NCBI RefSeq assembly: GCF_900156675.1
Contig: NZ_FTOH01000005.1
Coordinates: forward strand, 248,001 to 312,000
Source: Thalassolituus maritimus
GTDB taxonomy: Bacteria > Pseudomonadota > Gammaproteobacteria > Pseudomonadales > Oceanobacteraceae
Length of the DNA: 64,000 nucleotides
Direction: 5' to 3'
Positions within the stretch are counted from its first letter, which is position 1. The number at the start of each line of letters is the position of its first letter. Under the pieces are notes generated by a model that saw only the letters and a program-made list of their open reading frames with translations, searched no databases and had not been told where the DNA came from. Of the stretch, positions 11,214 to 21,537 are shown one piece after another. The translations under genes and the position numbers were made by a program.

Positions 11214-12464
11214 TCAGCTGAGCCATTGATCGAACATTTCGACCATCACAGTCTCGCCAGGCTCAACATGGCCACGCTCCTGCTCAAGAACAATGAAACA
11301 ATTTGCCTTGCTGACGGAGCTCAGAATTCCCGAGCCCTGCTGCCCTGTACTGCGCACCTGCCACTGACCAGCGTCATGCAGTTCAGCAACACCTCTCTGA
11401 TAATCCGCCCGGCCTGGCCGCTTTTTTAAGCGCTCGCTGGCGATGGCAGGAATACGAATCGGTGGCCTGACAATCTCACCCGCCAGACTCCGCAACACAG
11501 GCAGCCCTACCTGATGCAATGTCACCAGGGCCGATACCGGATTACCCGGTAAGCCAAGAAAAAGTGTTTTACCGATACGTCCGAACGCCAGCGGCTTGCC
11601 CGGTTTCATCGCCAGCTTCCACAAATCAAGCTGCCCGAGCGCTTCGACCGCCGTACGGGTAAAGTCCGCTTCACCGACGGAAACACCACCACTGGTAATA
11701 ATGATGTCGGCATCCGCTGCGGCTGTCTCCAACGCTTCCTGTATGGCTTCAAGCGTATCGCTGACCGCGGTAACCAACGAGACCTCAGCTCCTAATCGAT
11801 TGAGAACCGGGCGCAATACAAATGAGTTACTCTCGTAAATTTTACCGGCAGGCAAGTTATTACCGGGGGCAATCAACTCATCGCCGGTCGTTAGCAGGCT
11901 GACCCGCAATGGCCGGACAACCGACGCGTCAGCAATACCGATACTTGCCAGTAATCCACAATCAGCAGGCGTCAGGCGCCGCCCTGCTTTCAGCACGACG
12001 TCTCCATGGCGAATATCTTCTCCGGCACGACGAATATTATCGCCGTGGCGAAAAGACTCAGGATTGTCGACCCGCACACCCGCATCCACAACCTCAGTAT
12101 TTTCCTGCATCACCACCAGCTTCGCCCCGTCGGGAACAACGGCTCCGGTCATGATGCGGACACATTCCCCAGCACTGAGTACCCCTTCAAATACTTCACC
12201 AGCCAGGACAATGCCACGCTGACGGAAAAGGCCGATCGGAGTGCGTCCGCTCTCAAGCTTACCCGGATTGACCGCGTACCCATCCATCGCTGAATTATCC
12301 GCAGGGGGAACATTCACAGGGCTGATAACATCTTCGGCCAGAACCCGTCCGCATGCGTGCTCCAACGGACAAAGCTCGCCTTCAGTCACCGGAGTTACCT
12401 GCGACAACAGATACTCAATTGCTTCATTAACCGGTGTTAAACCCGGTTTATCACAAAGGTTCAT
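11214..12464 (-). CDS. moeA: Molybdopterin molybdenumtransferase MoeA
   Basis: MoeA inserts molybdate into adenylylated molybdopterin, the last common step of molybdenum cofactor synthesis. The 416-residue protein shows the N-terminal PPxDxSAMDGYA motif (PPADNSAMDGYAV), the MoeA/MogA-type domain with TSGGVSVGEADF, the LPGNPVSAL segment and a C-terminal beta-barrel domain. It starts four bases inside the end of the upstream gene (ATGA overlap), so the two are co-transcribed. No other molybdenum cofactor genes lie nearby, so the link to the FAH-family neighbour is unexplained. Confidence 0.95.
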   Translation of the reverse strand: MNLCDKPGLTPVNEAIEYLLSQVTPVTEGELCPLEHACGRVLAEDVISPVNVPPADNSAMDGYAVNPGKLESGRTPIGLFRQRGIVLAGEVFEGVLSAGECVRIMTGAVVPDGAKLVVMQENTEVVDAGVRVDNPESFRHGDNIRRAGEDIRHGDVVLKAGRRLTPADCGLLASIGIADASVVRPLRVSLLTTGDELIAPGNNLPAGKIYESNSFVLRPVLNRLGAEVSLVTAVSDTLEAIQEALETAAADADIIITSGGVSVGEADFTRTAVEALGQLDLWKLAMKPGKPLAFGRIGKTLFLGLPGNPVSALVTLHQVGLPVLRSLAGEIVRPPIRIPAIASERLKKRPGRADYQRGVAELHDAGQWQVRSTGQQGSGILSSVSKANCFIVLEQERGHVEPGETVMVEMFDQWLS

Positions 12465-13144
12465 AGGCTCTTCTCCGAAGCTTGCGGGCTCACAACCTCA
12501 GTGGTTACTGCAATCCAATCCTCTAACGCCAGTTCGAGAGAATCCCCGACGTTTAGAGGCCCGACACCGGGAGGTGTGCCCGTCATGACCACGTCGCCCG
12601 GATTAAGGGTAAAAGATTGAGACATATGAGCAATTAAGGACAGTACAGGGTTTAGCATATCGGCACTGTTGCCTGACTGTTGCTGAACGCCATTGCGGAG
12701 CAAAGAGAAATTCAGGTTCTGCCAGTCAGATACCCGCGCCGCAGATACAAATGGGCTCAGAGGGCACGAACCATCAAACGCTTTTGCACGCTCCCATGGC
12801 AAGCCCTTCCCTTTTAAAACGGACTGAACATCCCGCAACGTCAAATCCAGGCCGAGACCGACACCGGCAAGAGCGCCGGACACTTCAGCTTCGCTGGCTT
12901 TCTGAAGACGTTTCCCAATCAGCACAGCCACTTCGAGTTCGTGATGAACATCGCCCTGAGACAGAGGAATACTTAACGGAGCCTGCAGATCACAGGCCGC
13001 ATCAGCAGGTTTAATAAATAAGACAGGGGTATCAGGAACGGGATTATTCAGCTCTGCGGCATGGGCCGCATAGTTACGACCGACGCACACGATCTTACCG
13101 ACCGGCGAAGAAAACGGCGCACCATCAAGGGAAGGGGTGAACAT
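12461..13144 (-). CDS. Fumarylacetoacetate hydrolase (FAH) family protein
   Basis: This 227-residue protein belongs to the short single-domain FAH group (YcgM/FAHD1-like), metal-dependent enzymes that hydrolyse or decarboxylate beta-diketo and oxaloacetate-like compounds. Visible motifs are VGRNYAAHAAEL near the N-terminus, the HHELEVAVLIG metal-binding segment around residue 70, the D of GLDLTLRD, and the MTGTPPGVG segment near the C-terminus. The exact substrate cannot be assigned. It heads a two-gene unit with moeA. Confidence 0.85.
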   Translation of the reverse strand: MFTPSLDGAPFSSPVGKIVCVGRNYAAHAAELNNPVPDTPVLFIKPADAACDLQAPLSIPLSQGDVHHELEVAVLIGKRLQKASEAEVSGALAGVGLGLDLTLRDVQSVLKGKGLPWERAKAFDGSCPLSPFVSAARVSDWQNLNFSLLRNGVQQQSGNSADMLNPVLSLIAHMSQSFTLNPGDVVMTGTPPGVGPLNVGDSLELALEDWIAVTTEVVSPQASEKSL

Positions 13145-13163
13145 AATAAACCTGCTACAACGT

Positions 13164-13192
13164 AAAACCCCGACTATAACATGCCGGGGTTT
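13164..13192 (-). terminator. Terminator of the PilZ gene
   Basis: Read on the minus strand, an AACCCCG/CGGGGTT stem is followed by TTTT. It lies between the PilZ stop codon and the FAH-family start. Confidence 0.7.
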
Positions 13193-13213
13193 ATCGCGAA
13201 TCAGGCCAGGTTA

Positions 13214-13582
13214 TCAGCGTTTACCACCGGGGAACGAGATCAGTTCTGCCAATTCTCGGTTCACCTGAGAAGGCACTTCGAGACTGCTTTCCAGCACTCC
13301 GCGCAGGGTTTCCTGACTCTCAAAATCCATTGAGTCACAGGCACAACCGACAACGTCGTCATCGATATGAACAAGGGAGCAATCCATGTCAATAATGCCG
13401 CCAGTTTCGAGCGTCAGGCTGATCTTCAGCGATTGCTCCAGCTGCCAGGTAACGTTCTCCGGAATAACCAGCAGAATGCCTCGCATACTGATATCCAGGC
13501 AGAAGGTTTCAAGCTTCTGATTTCCGTCGTCTACCTGAACCCGTTGAAACAGGTGAACGCGCTTTGCTTGTCGTTGTTCCAT
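13214..13582 (-). CDS. PilZ-domain protein (c-di-GMP receptor candidate)
   Basis: The 122-residue protein is almost entirely one PilZ domain. The RxxxR motif is RQAKR (R4, R8) and the DxSxxG motif is DISMRG near residue 36; together these bind cyclic di-GMP in characterised PilZ proteins. The start at 13582 is preceded by AGGAAA, and an upstream in-frame ATG has no such site. The nearby GGDEF-EAL gene makes c-di-GMP signalling plausible, but a direct link is not shown. The downstream effector is unknown. Confidence 0.85.
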   Translation of the reverse strand: MEQRQAKRVHLFQRVQVDDGNQKLETFCLDISMRGILLVIPENVTWQLEQSLKISLTLETGGIIDMDCSLVHIDDDVVGCACDSMDFESQETLRGVLESSLEVPSQVNRELAELISFPGGKR

Positions 13583-13659
13583 GGTTGTTTCCTGTTTGGG
13601 ATACAACAGGTTTAGCCTGTTATGGCGAAACCGCAAGCTCGCGAATGCGATTTATTCCA

Positions 13660-13685
13660 GTCAGGTCACTTTTCAGCGACCTGAC
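13660..13685 (-). terminator. Hairpin downstream of ettA
   Basis: GTCAGGTC and GACCTGAC form an eight-base-pair stem extended by two pairs inside the loop, seven bases after the ettA stop. There is no T-tract, so it may be a 3' stabilising hairpin or a weak terminator. Confidence 0.45.
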
Positions 13686-13692
13686 CGAACTA

Positions 13693-15354
13693 TCAGGCTA
13701 AACGTTTATATTTCATACGCTTAGGCTGAGCATCACTGCCCAGACGCTTCTTCCGATCTTCTTCATATTCGGTGTAGTTACCGTCGAAGAAGGTCACCTT
13801 GGAGTCGCCCTCGTACGCGAGGATGTGCGTTGCAATACGGTCCAGGAACCAACGGTCGTGCGACACCACCATGACAGTACCCGGGAAGGCATCAATGGCC
13901 TCTTCCAGTGCACGCAGAGTTTCGACATCAAGGTCGTTTGACGGTTCATCGAGTAACAGCACATTAGCACCCTGTTTCAGGGTATAGGCGAGCTGCAAAC
14001 GACCACGTTCACCGCCTGACAGTTCTCCAACCCGCTTCTGCTGATCACCGCCCTTGAAGTTAAAGCGACCGATGTAGGCGCGGCTCGGGTACTCTTTGCC
14101 GTTGATATCCAGCATGTCGAGGCCGTCAGAAATAGATTCCCACACGGTCTTACTGTCATCCAGTTCATCACGCAGCTGCTCAACAAACGCCAGCCTCACG
14201 GTATCACCAATAACCACTTCACCAGAGTCCGGTTGCTCAGTGCCAGCGATCATGCGGAACAAAGTCGACTTACCCGCACCGTTACCGCCGACGATGCCGA
14301 CAATCGCACCCGGTGGCACAGTAAAATCGAGGTTGTCGATCAGCACACGATCACCAAAAGACTTGGTCACGTTATGGAACTCAATGACCTTATCGCCGAG
14401 ACGCGGACCCGGTGGAATATAGATCTCGTTAGTTTCGTTACGGCTCTGAAACTCGCGTGAGTTCATCTCTTCGAAGCGTGCAAGGCGGGCTTTGCTTTTC
14501 GCCTGACGGCCTTTAGCGCCTTTACGCACCCACTCCAGCTCGTGCTTGATCGCCTTGGTGTGTGCCTCTTCTTCTTTCTTCTCCTGCTCTAAGCGCTTTT
14601 CTTTCGCCTCAAGCCAGGTCGTGTAATTACCCTGATACGGAATACCGTGGCCACGGTCGAGTTCAAGAATCCATTCCGCACAGTTATCGAGGAAGTAACG
14701 GTCGTGGGTAATCGCCACAACAGTGCCAGGGTACTCTTCAAGGAATTTCTCCAGCCAACCGACAGATTCCGCATCCAGGTGGTTGGTTGGCTCGTCGAGC
14801 AAGAGCATGTCTGGTTTGGACATCAACAGGCGGCACAGGGCTACGCGGCGACGCTCACCACCGGACAGCTTGGTGACGTCAGCGTCCCAAGGCGGCAGAC
14901 GCAAAGCATCGGCGGCAATTTCCATCTGGCGGTCAACATCGTGGCCGTCCGACGCCTCAATGATGGCTTCGAGCTTGCCCTGCTTTTTGGCCAGCTCATC
15001 AAAATCAGCATCCGGCTCAGCATACGCTGCGTAGACCTGCTCCAGTTCGGCCTTGGCATTCATCAGCTCACTGAGGCCGTCTTCAACGTTACCACGCACG
15101 TCTTTCGCAGGGTCCAGTTCCGGCTCCTGAGGAAGGTAGCCAATATTAAGATCAGGCTGAGGGCGAGCCTCACCAATAATATCGGTGTCGATGCCTGCCA
15201 TGATCTTGAGCAGGGTTGATTTACCCGCGCCATTCAGGCCCAGAACACCAATTTTGGCGCCAGGAAAAAAGGATAATGAGATGTCACGCAGGATCTGTCG
15301 TTTAGGTGGAACAATCTTACCTAAACGGTTCATAGTGAATACGTACTGTGCCAT
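13693..15354 (-). CDS. ettA: Energy-dependent translational throttle protein EttA (ABC-F ATPase)
   Basis: EttA binds the ribosomal E site and gates entry into elongation according to ATP/ADP ratio. The 553-residue protein has two ABC domains: Walker A GLNGAGKST and GGNGAGKST, signatures LSGGERRR and LSGGERGR, and Walker B LLLDEPTNHLD and LLLDEPSNDLD. The arm and linker regions of ABC-F proteins lie within and after the first domain. No membrane segment is present. I chose ATG 15354 because GGAGG sits eight bases upstream; the in-frame ATG two codons earlier is too close to it. The length matches E. coli EttA (555). Confidence 0.95.
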   Translation of the reverse strand: MAQYVFTMNRLGKIVPPKRQILRDISLSFFPGAKIGVLGLNGAGKSTLLKIMAGIDTDIIGEARPQPDLNIGYLPQEPELDPAKDVRGNVEDGLSELMNAKAELEQVYAAYAEPDADFDELAKKQGKLEAIIEASDGHDVDRQMEIAADALRLPPWDADVTKLSGGERRRVALCRLLMSKPDMLLLDEPTNHLDAESVGWLEKFLEEYPGTVVAITHDRYFLDNCAEWILELDRGHGIPYQGNYTTWLEAKEKRLEQEKKEEEAHTKAIKHELEWVRKGAKGRQAKSKARLARFEEMNSREFQSRNETNEIYIPPGPRLGDKVIEFHNVTKSFGDRVLIDNLDFTVPPGAIVGIVGGNGAGKSTLFRMIAGTEQPDSGEVVIGDTVRLAFVEQLRDELDDSKTVWESISDGLDMLDINGKEYPSRAYIGRFNFKGGDQQKRVGELSGGERGRLQLAYTLKQGANVLLLDEPSNDLDVETLRALEEAIDAFPGTVMVVSHDRWFLDRIATHILAYEGDSKVTFFDGNYTEYEEDRKKRLGSDAQPKRMKYKRLA

Positions 15355-15508
15355 GGGCATCGCCTCCGCAATGTATTTCGCCGCAACGCTACTGAAAAGC
15401 CCATAGAAAGGCAAATAAAGCCCATTATGAAGGGCCTCTGGTTGTTAAGGTGACAGACAATGACTAAGGTTAATAACCATAATCAGTCGTTAACGGACAC
15501 CGCTTTAC

Positions 15509-18500
15509 ATGCTCCCGCATCATGGAGCCCCAGAGGCTAAATTTCACTCAGCCGCCACGAACCGGGCGAACACGCCCCTGTTTGTGCTGAGTTTTGTATT
15601 TCTGACCGTCGTTCTCAGTTTTCAGAGCTGGCAGCAATGGCAGAACGCAAGGCACGCGTACAACATTGATGTTGAGCGGACACTTGACCACTACAAACGT
15701 CAGTCTGAACTGATTATCAAGGCCGGTCTCCATGCAAACCAGATATTCACGCGCAGCTACGGCGACCAGCTTGAGGTCTATGCAAACCGCCCGGCAGCTG
15801 CAGACACGGACGACCTCTGGGGACACGTAAGCGCCGCGATTTTTAACGCAACAGGCTTTTTCATCACCGATCAGAATGGCAAGGTGCTTAACCACTACGG
15901 CAGCCTGCTCAGCCCCACCGAGCCCGGCGATATTGAAAAAGAACTACGTTCACAGGGCCTGGATAAGGCCATTTTCTCATTACGCTACAGCCATCTGGGC
16001 GGTTATTACGTTGGCACACGCTTCAACACCAGCAATGGCCCGATGATTATGGTGTCACGACGTGCTTACAGTCATCTTTCTGAGATTATTTTCAGAGGTG
16101 GCTTCAATGGTTTTGAAATGGTGCTTTTCGACCGTCGGGATAATACAGTATCCATCCGCGAGCAGTTTTACTCAGACACACTGCACCCGACTCTGTTAAC
16201 TGAGGAAGAAACAAACAGCATTCTCTATCGTGACAGTATCCCAATGTCGCCATGGGACATTCTTGCTCTGCCTATTCAGGGGTACTGGAAAGAACAACTC
16301 ATAGAAAGCATCCGGATTCCGGCCACTTTCCTTATCGTTTTCGCCATTCTTCTGATTGTTCTGCGTCGCTACCTCAGCCAACAGGGCGAGGCTGTTGTGG
16401 CTCTCCAGAAAGCCACAGAAGACACCGAACGCCGTGCCGACAGAGTGCTTCGCTCCATTGATGAAGCCTTTATATCTACGGATCATGAAGGGAACATCGA
16501 TTACCTGAACCCCAAAGCATTGTCATTGCTTGGTCGTACAGAACCAGACCCGGTACTCGGCATGCCACTTACCGATATCTGGCCTGCACCCGATGCCCTC
16601 TGGAACAGAGGGCTTGCACCAGAAGCGATAGAGAGCCTGAAACCTGACCAGCGCGTTATGCATGTACAGCATGCCGACGGAAAGCATATTCTTGAGCAGA
16701 AAATGCAGATGTTGTACGACAACAAACAAGTCAGCGGCTACGTGTGGTTACTCCGGGATATTACTGAATCAGAGCAGGCCAAAGCCGCCTTAGAACACAG
16801 CAGAACCCGATACAAAGCTCTGTTCGAAGAGGCCGGTATCGCGCACGGCCTCCTTGATCTGAGTGAATTCGACGGCACTGCCGACACCCTGAAAGTGGTC
16901 AGCGTAAACGAAGCCACACTGCAACTGGGTGACTTTGATACCGTAGAAGCGATGGGTGCTCACTATCAGCGCCACCCAGAATCCCTGACCCCACTTCTGA
17001 AGGCACTGACCAGCAGTAAATCTCTCCGACTGCAGCAGAACGAATGCGAACTCACATTGCGTGACCGCAGTGGTCGCCCTATCGATATCTGGGCAAGCAT
17101 CAGCTTCCGCACCAGCTCCAGCCATCAGGTATTACTGACCATGCTGGATATCACAGAGCGTAAGCAGGCAACCGAGAAGATCCGCGAGCGTGAAGCTTTC
17201 TGGATGCACGTGATGGAAGCGATGCCCGATGTTGTCTACGTCCTCGACGTCAATGACCGGCTTGAGCAGAAGACTATCTTCTCCAACCGCCACGTCGCGC
17301 AACTCTTAGGTTTTCCTGACAGTCGTGAGTACATCGAGCGCAGTTGGATGGATTATGTGATTGAAGACGACCTTGCTCGCTGCAGAGACGGCCTACGGAA
17401 TATCAGGAACTCCATCAATGGCCAAACCATTGAAACCACCGCCCGCTTCCTCAATGCCGACGGCGAAATCAGGGTACTTAAGTTCCGTGATACGCCGTTC
17501 ACCTATGACAGCTACGGAAAAGTAGAGCGCTATATCGGCACCGGCAGAGACGTTACCGCAGACATTGAGAAGCAGGAACAGATCGTCGAGAGTGAACGCC
17601 GCTACCGCCTGCTGGCGGAGAATATGAATGACATCGTCTGGGCCACTGACGCCCAGCTCAATTTCAACTTCGTAAGCACCTCAGTACAACGCCTGTTGGG
17701 TTATCAGCCCGAAGACCTGGTGAATGGTGGAGTTGCACGAATTTTCTCACGGCCCGACCTCAAACGGTTAGGCAAAGCACTACAACACCAGATACAAATC
17801 GCTATCAACAGTCCGGAGACAGCCAAGCGCCGCAGTACCGTCATTCGGGAAGATTTCTATGCCTCGGCCAGCAATGGCAGTCGCGTACTTCTGGAGCTAC
17901 AAGCCAGCCTGCTGTGGAACGACAAAGGCGAACTTCAGGGGCTTCTGGGTATCTGCCGGGATGTCACCGAGTCCCGCAGTATTGAGCAGGAGCTGCAACT
18001 CGCAGCCGAAGTATTCGAGAACAGCAACGAAGCAATTCTGATCACAGATCAGAAACTTAAGATCGCAAATACCAACCGCGCCTTCCAGCATATCACCGGG
18101 TATTCGGCCGAGGATGTCACAGGTAAGACTCCCGACTTCCTGATTTCATCGGAACAATACGAAGAAGACCTGATTGAGAAAATCGGTGAGCGACTGATGG
18201 TCGATGGTTACTGGCAAGGCGAGATTTCCTATCGGCGCCGCCAGGGCGATATACGCACCGGCTGGGCCGGGGTCAGTGCGATTCGGGATCAGAACCGCGA
18301 AGTTCAGAGCCTGATCATCATTATGTCCGACATCACTGAGCGCAAAGCCAGCGAAGAGCGCATTCACAAGCTTGCCTATTATGATCCACTGACCGCTCTG
18401 CCCAATCGCAGCCAGATGCATGAAACACTGGATGGCATGCTCAAGCGAGCACGCAAGCAAGGTCTCTGGGTGGTGCTGCTGTTTATCGACCTCGACCGCT

Positions 18501-19669
18501 TCAAGCCGATCAACGACTCTATGGGGCATCCTGCCGGTGACGAAGTGTTGAAACAGGTTGCCGGGCGCCTGCGTAATTGCGTTAAACAACGTGATCTTGT
18601 CTGCCGTATGGGAGGCGATGAGTTCACCATTGCGATTGCTGATCAGCCAAGCCATAACGCGGCTTCAGATACCGCCATCATTGTTGCTGAGCGTATTCTT
18701 GAGTCTCTGCATCAGTCATTCAACCTGAATCAGCGTGAAGTCTTTATCAGCGCCAGTATCGGGATCTCGATATACCCCAACGACGGTAACAGTGTGATGG
18801 AGCTGCTGAAAAATGCCGACATGGCTATGTATCACGCCAAAGATATGGGGCGTGACAACATGCAGTTCTTCACAGCCTCAATGAATCGCAAAGCAGTCCA
18901 GTTACTCGAGCTTGAGAACGACCTTCGCCATGCATTGGCACGGAACGAAATGCAGCTCTATTTCCAGCCACAATACCGCACCGACAGTGAAAAAGCCGTT
19001 GGTGTTGAGGTCCTGCTACGCTGGATTCACCCGACTCGGGGCATGATCTCGCCGGGCACCTTCATTCCTATCATCGAGGACACAGGTCTGATTGTGCCAA
19101 TTGGCCAGTGGGTACTCGAAGAGAGCTGCCGTTGCTTTGTTCGCTGGCAGGCTGAGGAACAGCTCGGGCTTGAGCGCATTGCTGTGAACGTATCTGCGCG
19201 ACAGTTCCGTTCAGAGGATTTCCTCAATGTTGTGAAAGACATCATCATCCGGACCGGTATTCGCCCAGAACAGCTTGAGCTTGAGCTGACCGAAAGTATC
19301 CTGATGGAAGACGTGGAACTGGCAATGGAAACGCTGCGGGGGCTACGCGCCGCAGGCGTCAAAACCGCGATTGATGATTTCGGTACCGGTTACTCATCAC
19401 TGAACTACCTCAAGCAATTCCCGGTAGACACCCTGAAAATCGACCGCAGCTTTATCCAGAACCTGCCGGAAAACGCCGATGACGCACAGATCTCGCGAAC
19501 CATCATCGCTATGGGTCACAACCTGGGCATGGGTATCATTGCAGAGGGTGTCGAAACTGCCGAGCAACTGACCTTTCTGCAAATGGCAAAGTGCGAGGAG
19601 GTTCAGGGGTTCTACTTCAGCAAACCCGTCGATGAAGCATCATTAATCGAAGATCTTGGCAAAAGCTGA
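15509..19669 (+). CDS. Membrane multi-PAS diguanylate cyclase/phosphodiesterase (GGDEF-EAL)
   Basis: This 1386-residue protein likely controls cyclic di-GMP. Two membrane segments (about 22-42 and 268-290) enclose a periplasmic sensing domain of about 225 residues. Then come roughly five PAS or PAS-like domains (about 310-420, 430-550, 563-690, 695-830 and 835-955), a GGDEF domain with intact GGDEF at 1035-1039, and an EAL domain. The EAL motif reads EVL at 1167-1169, but DDFGTGYSS near 1289 is intact, so phosphodiesterase activity is still possible. No good Shine-Dalgarno precedes ATG 15509, so the start is less certain than the frame. It stands alone with no partner kinase. Confidence 0.9.
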   Translation: MLPHHGAPEAKFHSAATNRANTPLFVLSFVFLTVVLSFQSWQQWQNARHAYNIDVERTLDHYKRQSELIIKAGLHANQIFTRSYGDQLEVYANRPAAADTDDLWGHVSAAIFNATGFFITDQNGKVLNHYGSLLSPTEPGDIEKELRSQGLDKAIFSLRYSHLGGYYVGTRFNTSNGPMIMVSRRAYSHLSEIIFRGGFNGFEMVLFDRRDNTVSIREQFYSDTLHPTLLTEEETNSILYRDSIPMSPWDILALPIQGYWKEQLIESIRIPATFLIVFAILLIVLRRYLSQQGEAVVALQKATEDTERRADRVLRSIDEAFISTDHEGNIDYLNPKALSLLGRTEPDPVLGMPLTDIWPAPDALWNRGLAPEAIESLKPDQRVMHVQHADGKHILEQKMQMLYDNKQVSGYVWLLRDITESEQAKAALEHSRTRYKALFEEAGIAHGLLDLSEFDGTADTLKVVSVNEATLQLGDFDTVEAMGAHYQRHPESLTPLLKALTSSKSLRLQQNECELTLRDRSGRPIDIWASISFRTSSSHQVLLTMLDITERKQATEKIREREAFWMHVMEAMPDVVYVLDVNDRLEQKTIFSNRHVAQLLGFPDSREYIERSWMDYVIEDDLARCRDGLRNIRNSINGQTIETTARFLNADGEIRVLKFRDTPFTYDSYGKVERYIGTGRDVTADIEKQEQIVESERRYRLLAENMNDIVWATDAQLNFNFVSTSVQRLLGYQPEDLVNGGVARIFSRPDLKRLGKALQHQIQIAINSPETAKRRSTVIREDFYASASNGSRVLLELQASLLWNDKGELQGLLGICRDVTESRSIEQELQLAAEVFENSNEAILITDQKLKIANTNRAFQHITGYSAEDVTGKTPDFLISSEQYEEDLIEKIGERLMVDGYWQGEISYRRRQGDIRTGWAGVSAIRDQNREVQSLIIIMSDITERKASEERIHKLAYYDPLTALPNRSQMHETLDGMLKRARKQGLWVVLLFIDLDRFKPINDSMGHPAGDEVLKQVAGRLRNCVKQRDLVCRMGGDEFTIAIADQPSHNAASDTAIIVAERILESLHQSFNLNQREVFISASIGISIYPNDGNSVMELLKNADMAMYHAKDMGRDNMQFFTASMNRKAVQLLELENDLRHALARNEMQLYFQPQYRTDSEKAVGVEVLLRWIHPTRGMISPGTFIPIIEDTGLIVPIGQWVLEESCRCFVRWQAEEQLGLERIAVNVSARQFRSEDFLNVVKDIIIRTGIRPEQLELELTESILMEDVELAMETLRGLRAAGVKTAIDDFGTGYSSLNYLKQFPVDTLKIDRSFIQNLPENADDAQISRTIIAMGHNLGMGIIAEGVETAEQLTFLQMAKCEEVQGFYFSKPVDEASLIEDLGKS

Positions 19670-19775
19670 ACATCAGTCATGATGATATGACACCTTCTCA
19701 AGTGCGGGGCGCGCAACTTTGCGGTAGAATGTGCACCTCAAAAAATTTCTGATTATCCTACTTGAGGAAGCCCTG

Positions 19776-21038
19776 ATGTTTAGCCGTGATATGAACATAG
19801 CGGATTTCGACCCAGATCTGTGGTCAGCGATGCAGTCTGAGGATGCCCGTCAGGAGCATCACATTGAGCTGATCGCCTCTGAAAACTACACCAGCCCACG
19901 CGTTATGGAAGCTCAGGGCTCTCAGCTGACGAACAAGTACGCTGAAGGTTATCCGGGCAAACGTTACTACGGTGGCTGTGAGCACGTTGACGTGATTGAG
20001 CAATTGGCTATCGATCGCGCTAAAGAACTGTTCGGTGCCGGCTACGCCAACGTTCAGCCACACTCAGGTTCTCAGGCGAACGCTGCCGTTTACTTCGCAC
20101 TTTGCCAGCCTGGTGACACCATTCTGGGTATGAGCCTGGCGCACGGTGGTCACCTGACTCACGGTGCCGCGGTATCTTTCTCTGGTCGCGTTTACAACGC
20201 AGTTCAGTACGGTCTGAACCCAGAAACGGGTGAAATCGATTACGAAGAAGTTGAACGTCTGGCTCGTGAGCACAAGCCTAAGATGATCGTTGCTGGTTTC
20301 TCTGCGTACTCTCGCGTTGTTGACTGGAAGAAATTCCGCGAAATTGCCGATGAAGTTGGCGCTTATCTGTTTGTCGATATGGCTCACATTGCTGGCCTGG
20401 TTGCTGCTGGCGTATACCCATCACCGGTCGGTATTGCAGACGTAGTGACCACCACTACACACAAAACTCTGCGTGGTCCTCGTGGTGGTCTGATCCTCGC
20501 GAACGACGATGAAGACCTGAACAAGAAGTTCAACTTCGCCGTCTTCCCTGAATCTCAGGGCGGCCCACTGATGCACGTGATCGCAGCAAAAGCTGTGTGC
20601 TTCAAAGAAGCAATGAGCCAGGAGTACAAAGACTACCAGGCTCAGGTAGTCAAAAATGCACAGGCAATGGCCAGCACGTTCATCGAGCGTGGCATTAACG
20701 TCGTTTCTGGCGGTACTGATGATCACCTGTTCCTGGTTGACCTGATCGGCAAAGAGTACACAGGTAAAGATGCTGATGCGGCACTGGGTCGCGCTAACAT
20801 CACTGTGAACAAAAACTCTGTGCCTAACGACCCTCGCTCACCGTTCGTAACCTCTGGTCTCCGTATCGGTAGCCCTGCGATCACCAGCCGTGGCTTCAAA
20901 GAAGAGCAGGCTACGCAACTGGCGGGTTGGATCTGTGACATTCTCGATGGTCTCGAGAAAGGTGAATCTGAAGCCGTTGAAGCATCAGTGAAAGAGAAAG
21001 TTGTCGCCCTTTGCGAACAGTTCCCTGTGTATAAGTAA
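19776..21038 (+). CDS. glyA: Serine hydroxymethyltransferase
   Basis: GlyA interconverts serine and glycine with tetrahydrofolate, the main source of one-carbon units. The 420-residue protein is close to the E. coli length. The PLP-binding lysine is K230 in the [13 protein letters not shown] motif, and the [11 protein letters not shown] and [13 protein letters not shown] segments are present. ATG 19776 has GAGGA nine bases upstream and gives the canonical N-terminus; an earlier in-frame start at 19731 would add 15 unusual residues. A terminator follows. Confidence 0.97.
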   Translation: MFSRDMNIADFDPDLWSAMQSEDARQEHHIELIASENYTSPRVMEAQGSQLTNKYAEGYPGKRYYGGCEHVDVIEQLAIDRAKELFGAGYANVQPHSGSQANAAVYFALCQPGDTILGMSLAHGGHLTHGAAVSFSGRVYNAVQYGLNPETGEIDYEEVERLAREHKPKMIVAGFSAYSRVVDWKKFREIADEVGAYLFVDMAHIAGLVAAGVYPSPVGIADVVTTTTHKTLRGPRGGLILANDDEDLNKKFNFAVFPESQGGPLMHVIAAKAVCFKEAMSQEYKDYQAQVVKNAQAMASTFIERGINVVSGGTDDHLFLVDLIGKEYTGKDADAALGRANITVNKNSVPNDPRSPFVTSGLRIGSPAITSRGFKEEQATQLAGWICDILDGLEKGESEAVEASVKEKVVALCEQFPVYK

Positions 21039-21052
21039 GCACTGGAACTCTG

Positions 21053-21080
21053 AAAAACCGGCCAGATGGCCGGTTTTTTT
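21053..21080 (+). terminator. glyA terminator
   Basis: AAAAACCGGCC, a four-base loop, GGCCGG and a run of T. Confidence 0.9.
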
Positions 21081-21195
21081 ATGCCTGAAAATTGAGGCAT
21101 GTCACTGGTGTGCTCTGCCAGCGTCACACATATGTCACAAAGTTTTCATAGAGTAGTCATGCTTGAAACCTGATCCAGCAACAGAGGATTCCCGC

Positions 21196-21537
21196 ATGTC
21201 CGACTCATGGAAACCCGTCACCTATGTTCAGCTCATCAACCTGATGAGTCATAACGAAAGCCAGCTGGAAGAGGGGGTCCGCCCTTTGTGGAACGCGATC
21301 CGACTCCCTGCCGCTGAATTATGGCAACAGCACCCCTGGGGTAATGAAGGCTGCGGGTTCTGGGTTCTGGCGACCGCCGGGCGTCACTGCATCTATTACA
21401 ACGACATCACCGAAGGTTTTTCTGTTGGCCAGTTCGAGCGCTGGGGCCACATCATCAATTACCAGAAGTCGAAGGCCGGTCTGCAATATGCGATAGACAG
21501 CCTGTTGCAGCAGGAATCCCTGACTGAGACGGCATAG
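21196..21537 (+). CDS. Uncharacterised 113-residue protein
   Basis: I do not recognise the family. The start at 21196 is preceded by AGAGGA, and the usage looks coding throughout. The protein is soluble, with no signal peptide or membrane segment. It is rich in tryptophan for its size (SDSWKPV, LWNAI, ELWQQHPWG, FWVLA, RWGHI) and has two cysteines. A GCGFWVLATAGRHCIYYND segment may form a small beta-sheet core. It follows the glyA terminator and is monocistronic. Confidence 0.65.
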   Translation: MSDSWKPVTYVQLINLMSHNESQLEEGVRPLWNAIRLPAAELWQQHPWGNEGCGFWVLATAGRHCIYYNDITEGFSVGQFERWGHIINYQKSKAGLQYAIDSLLQQESLTETA

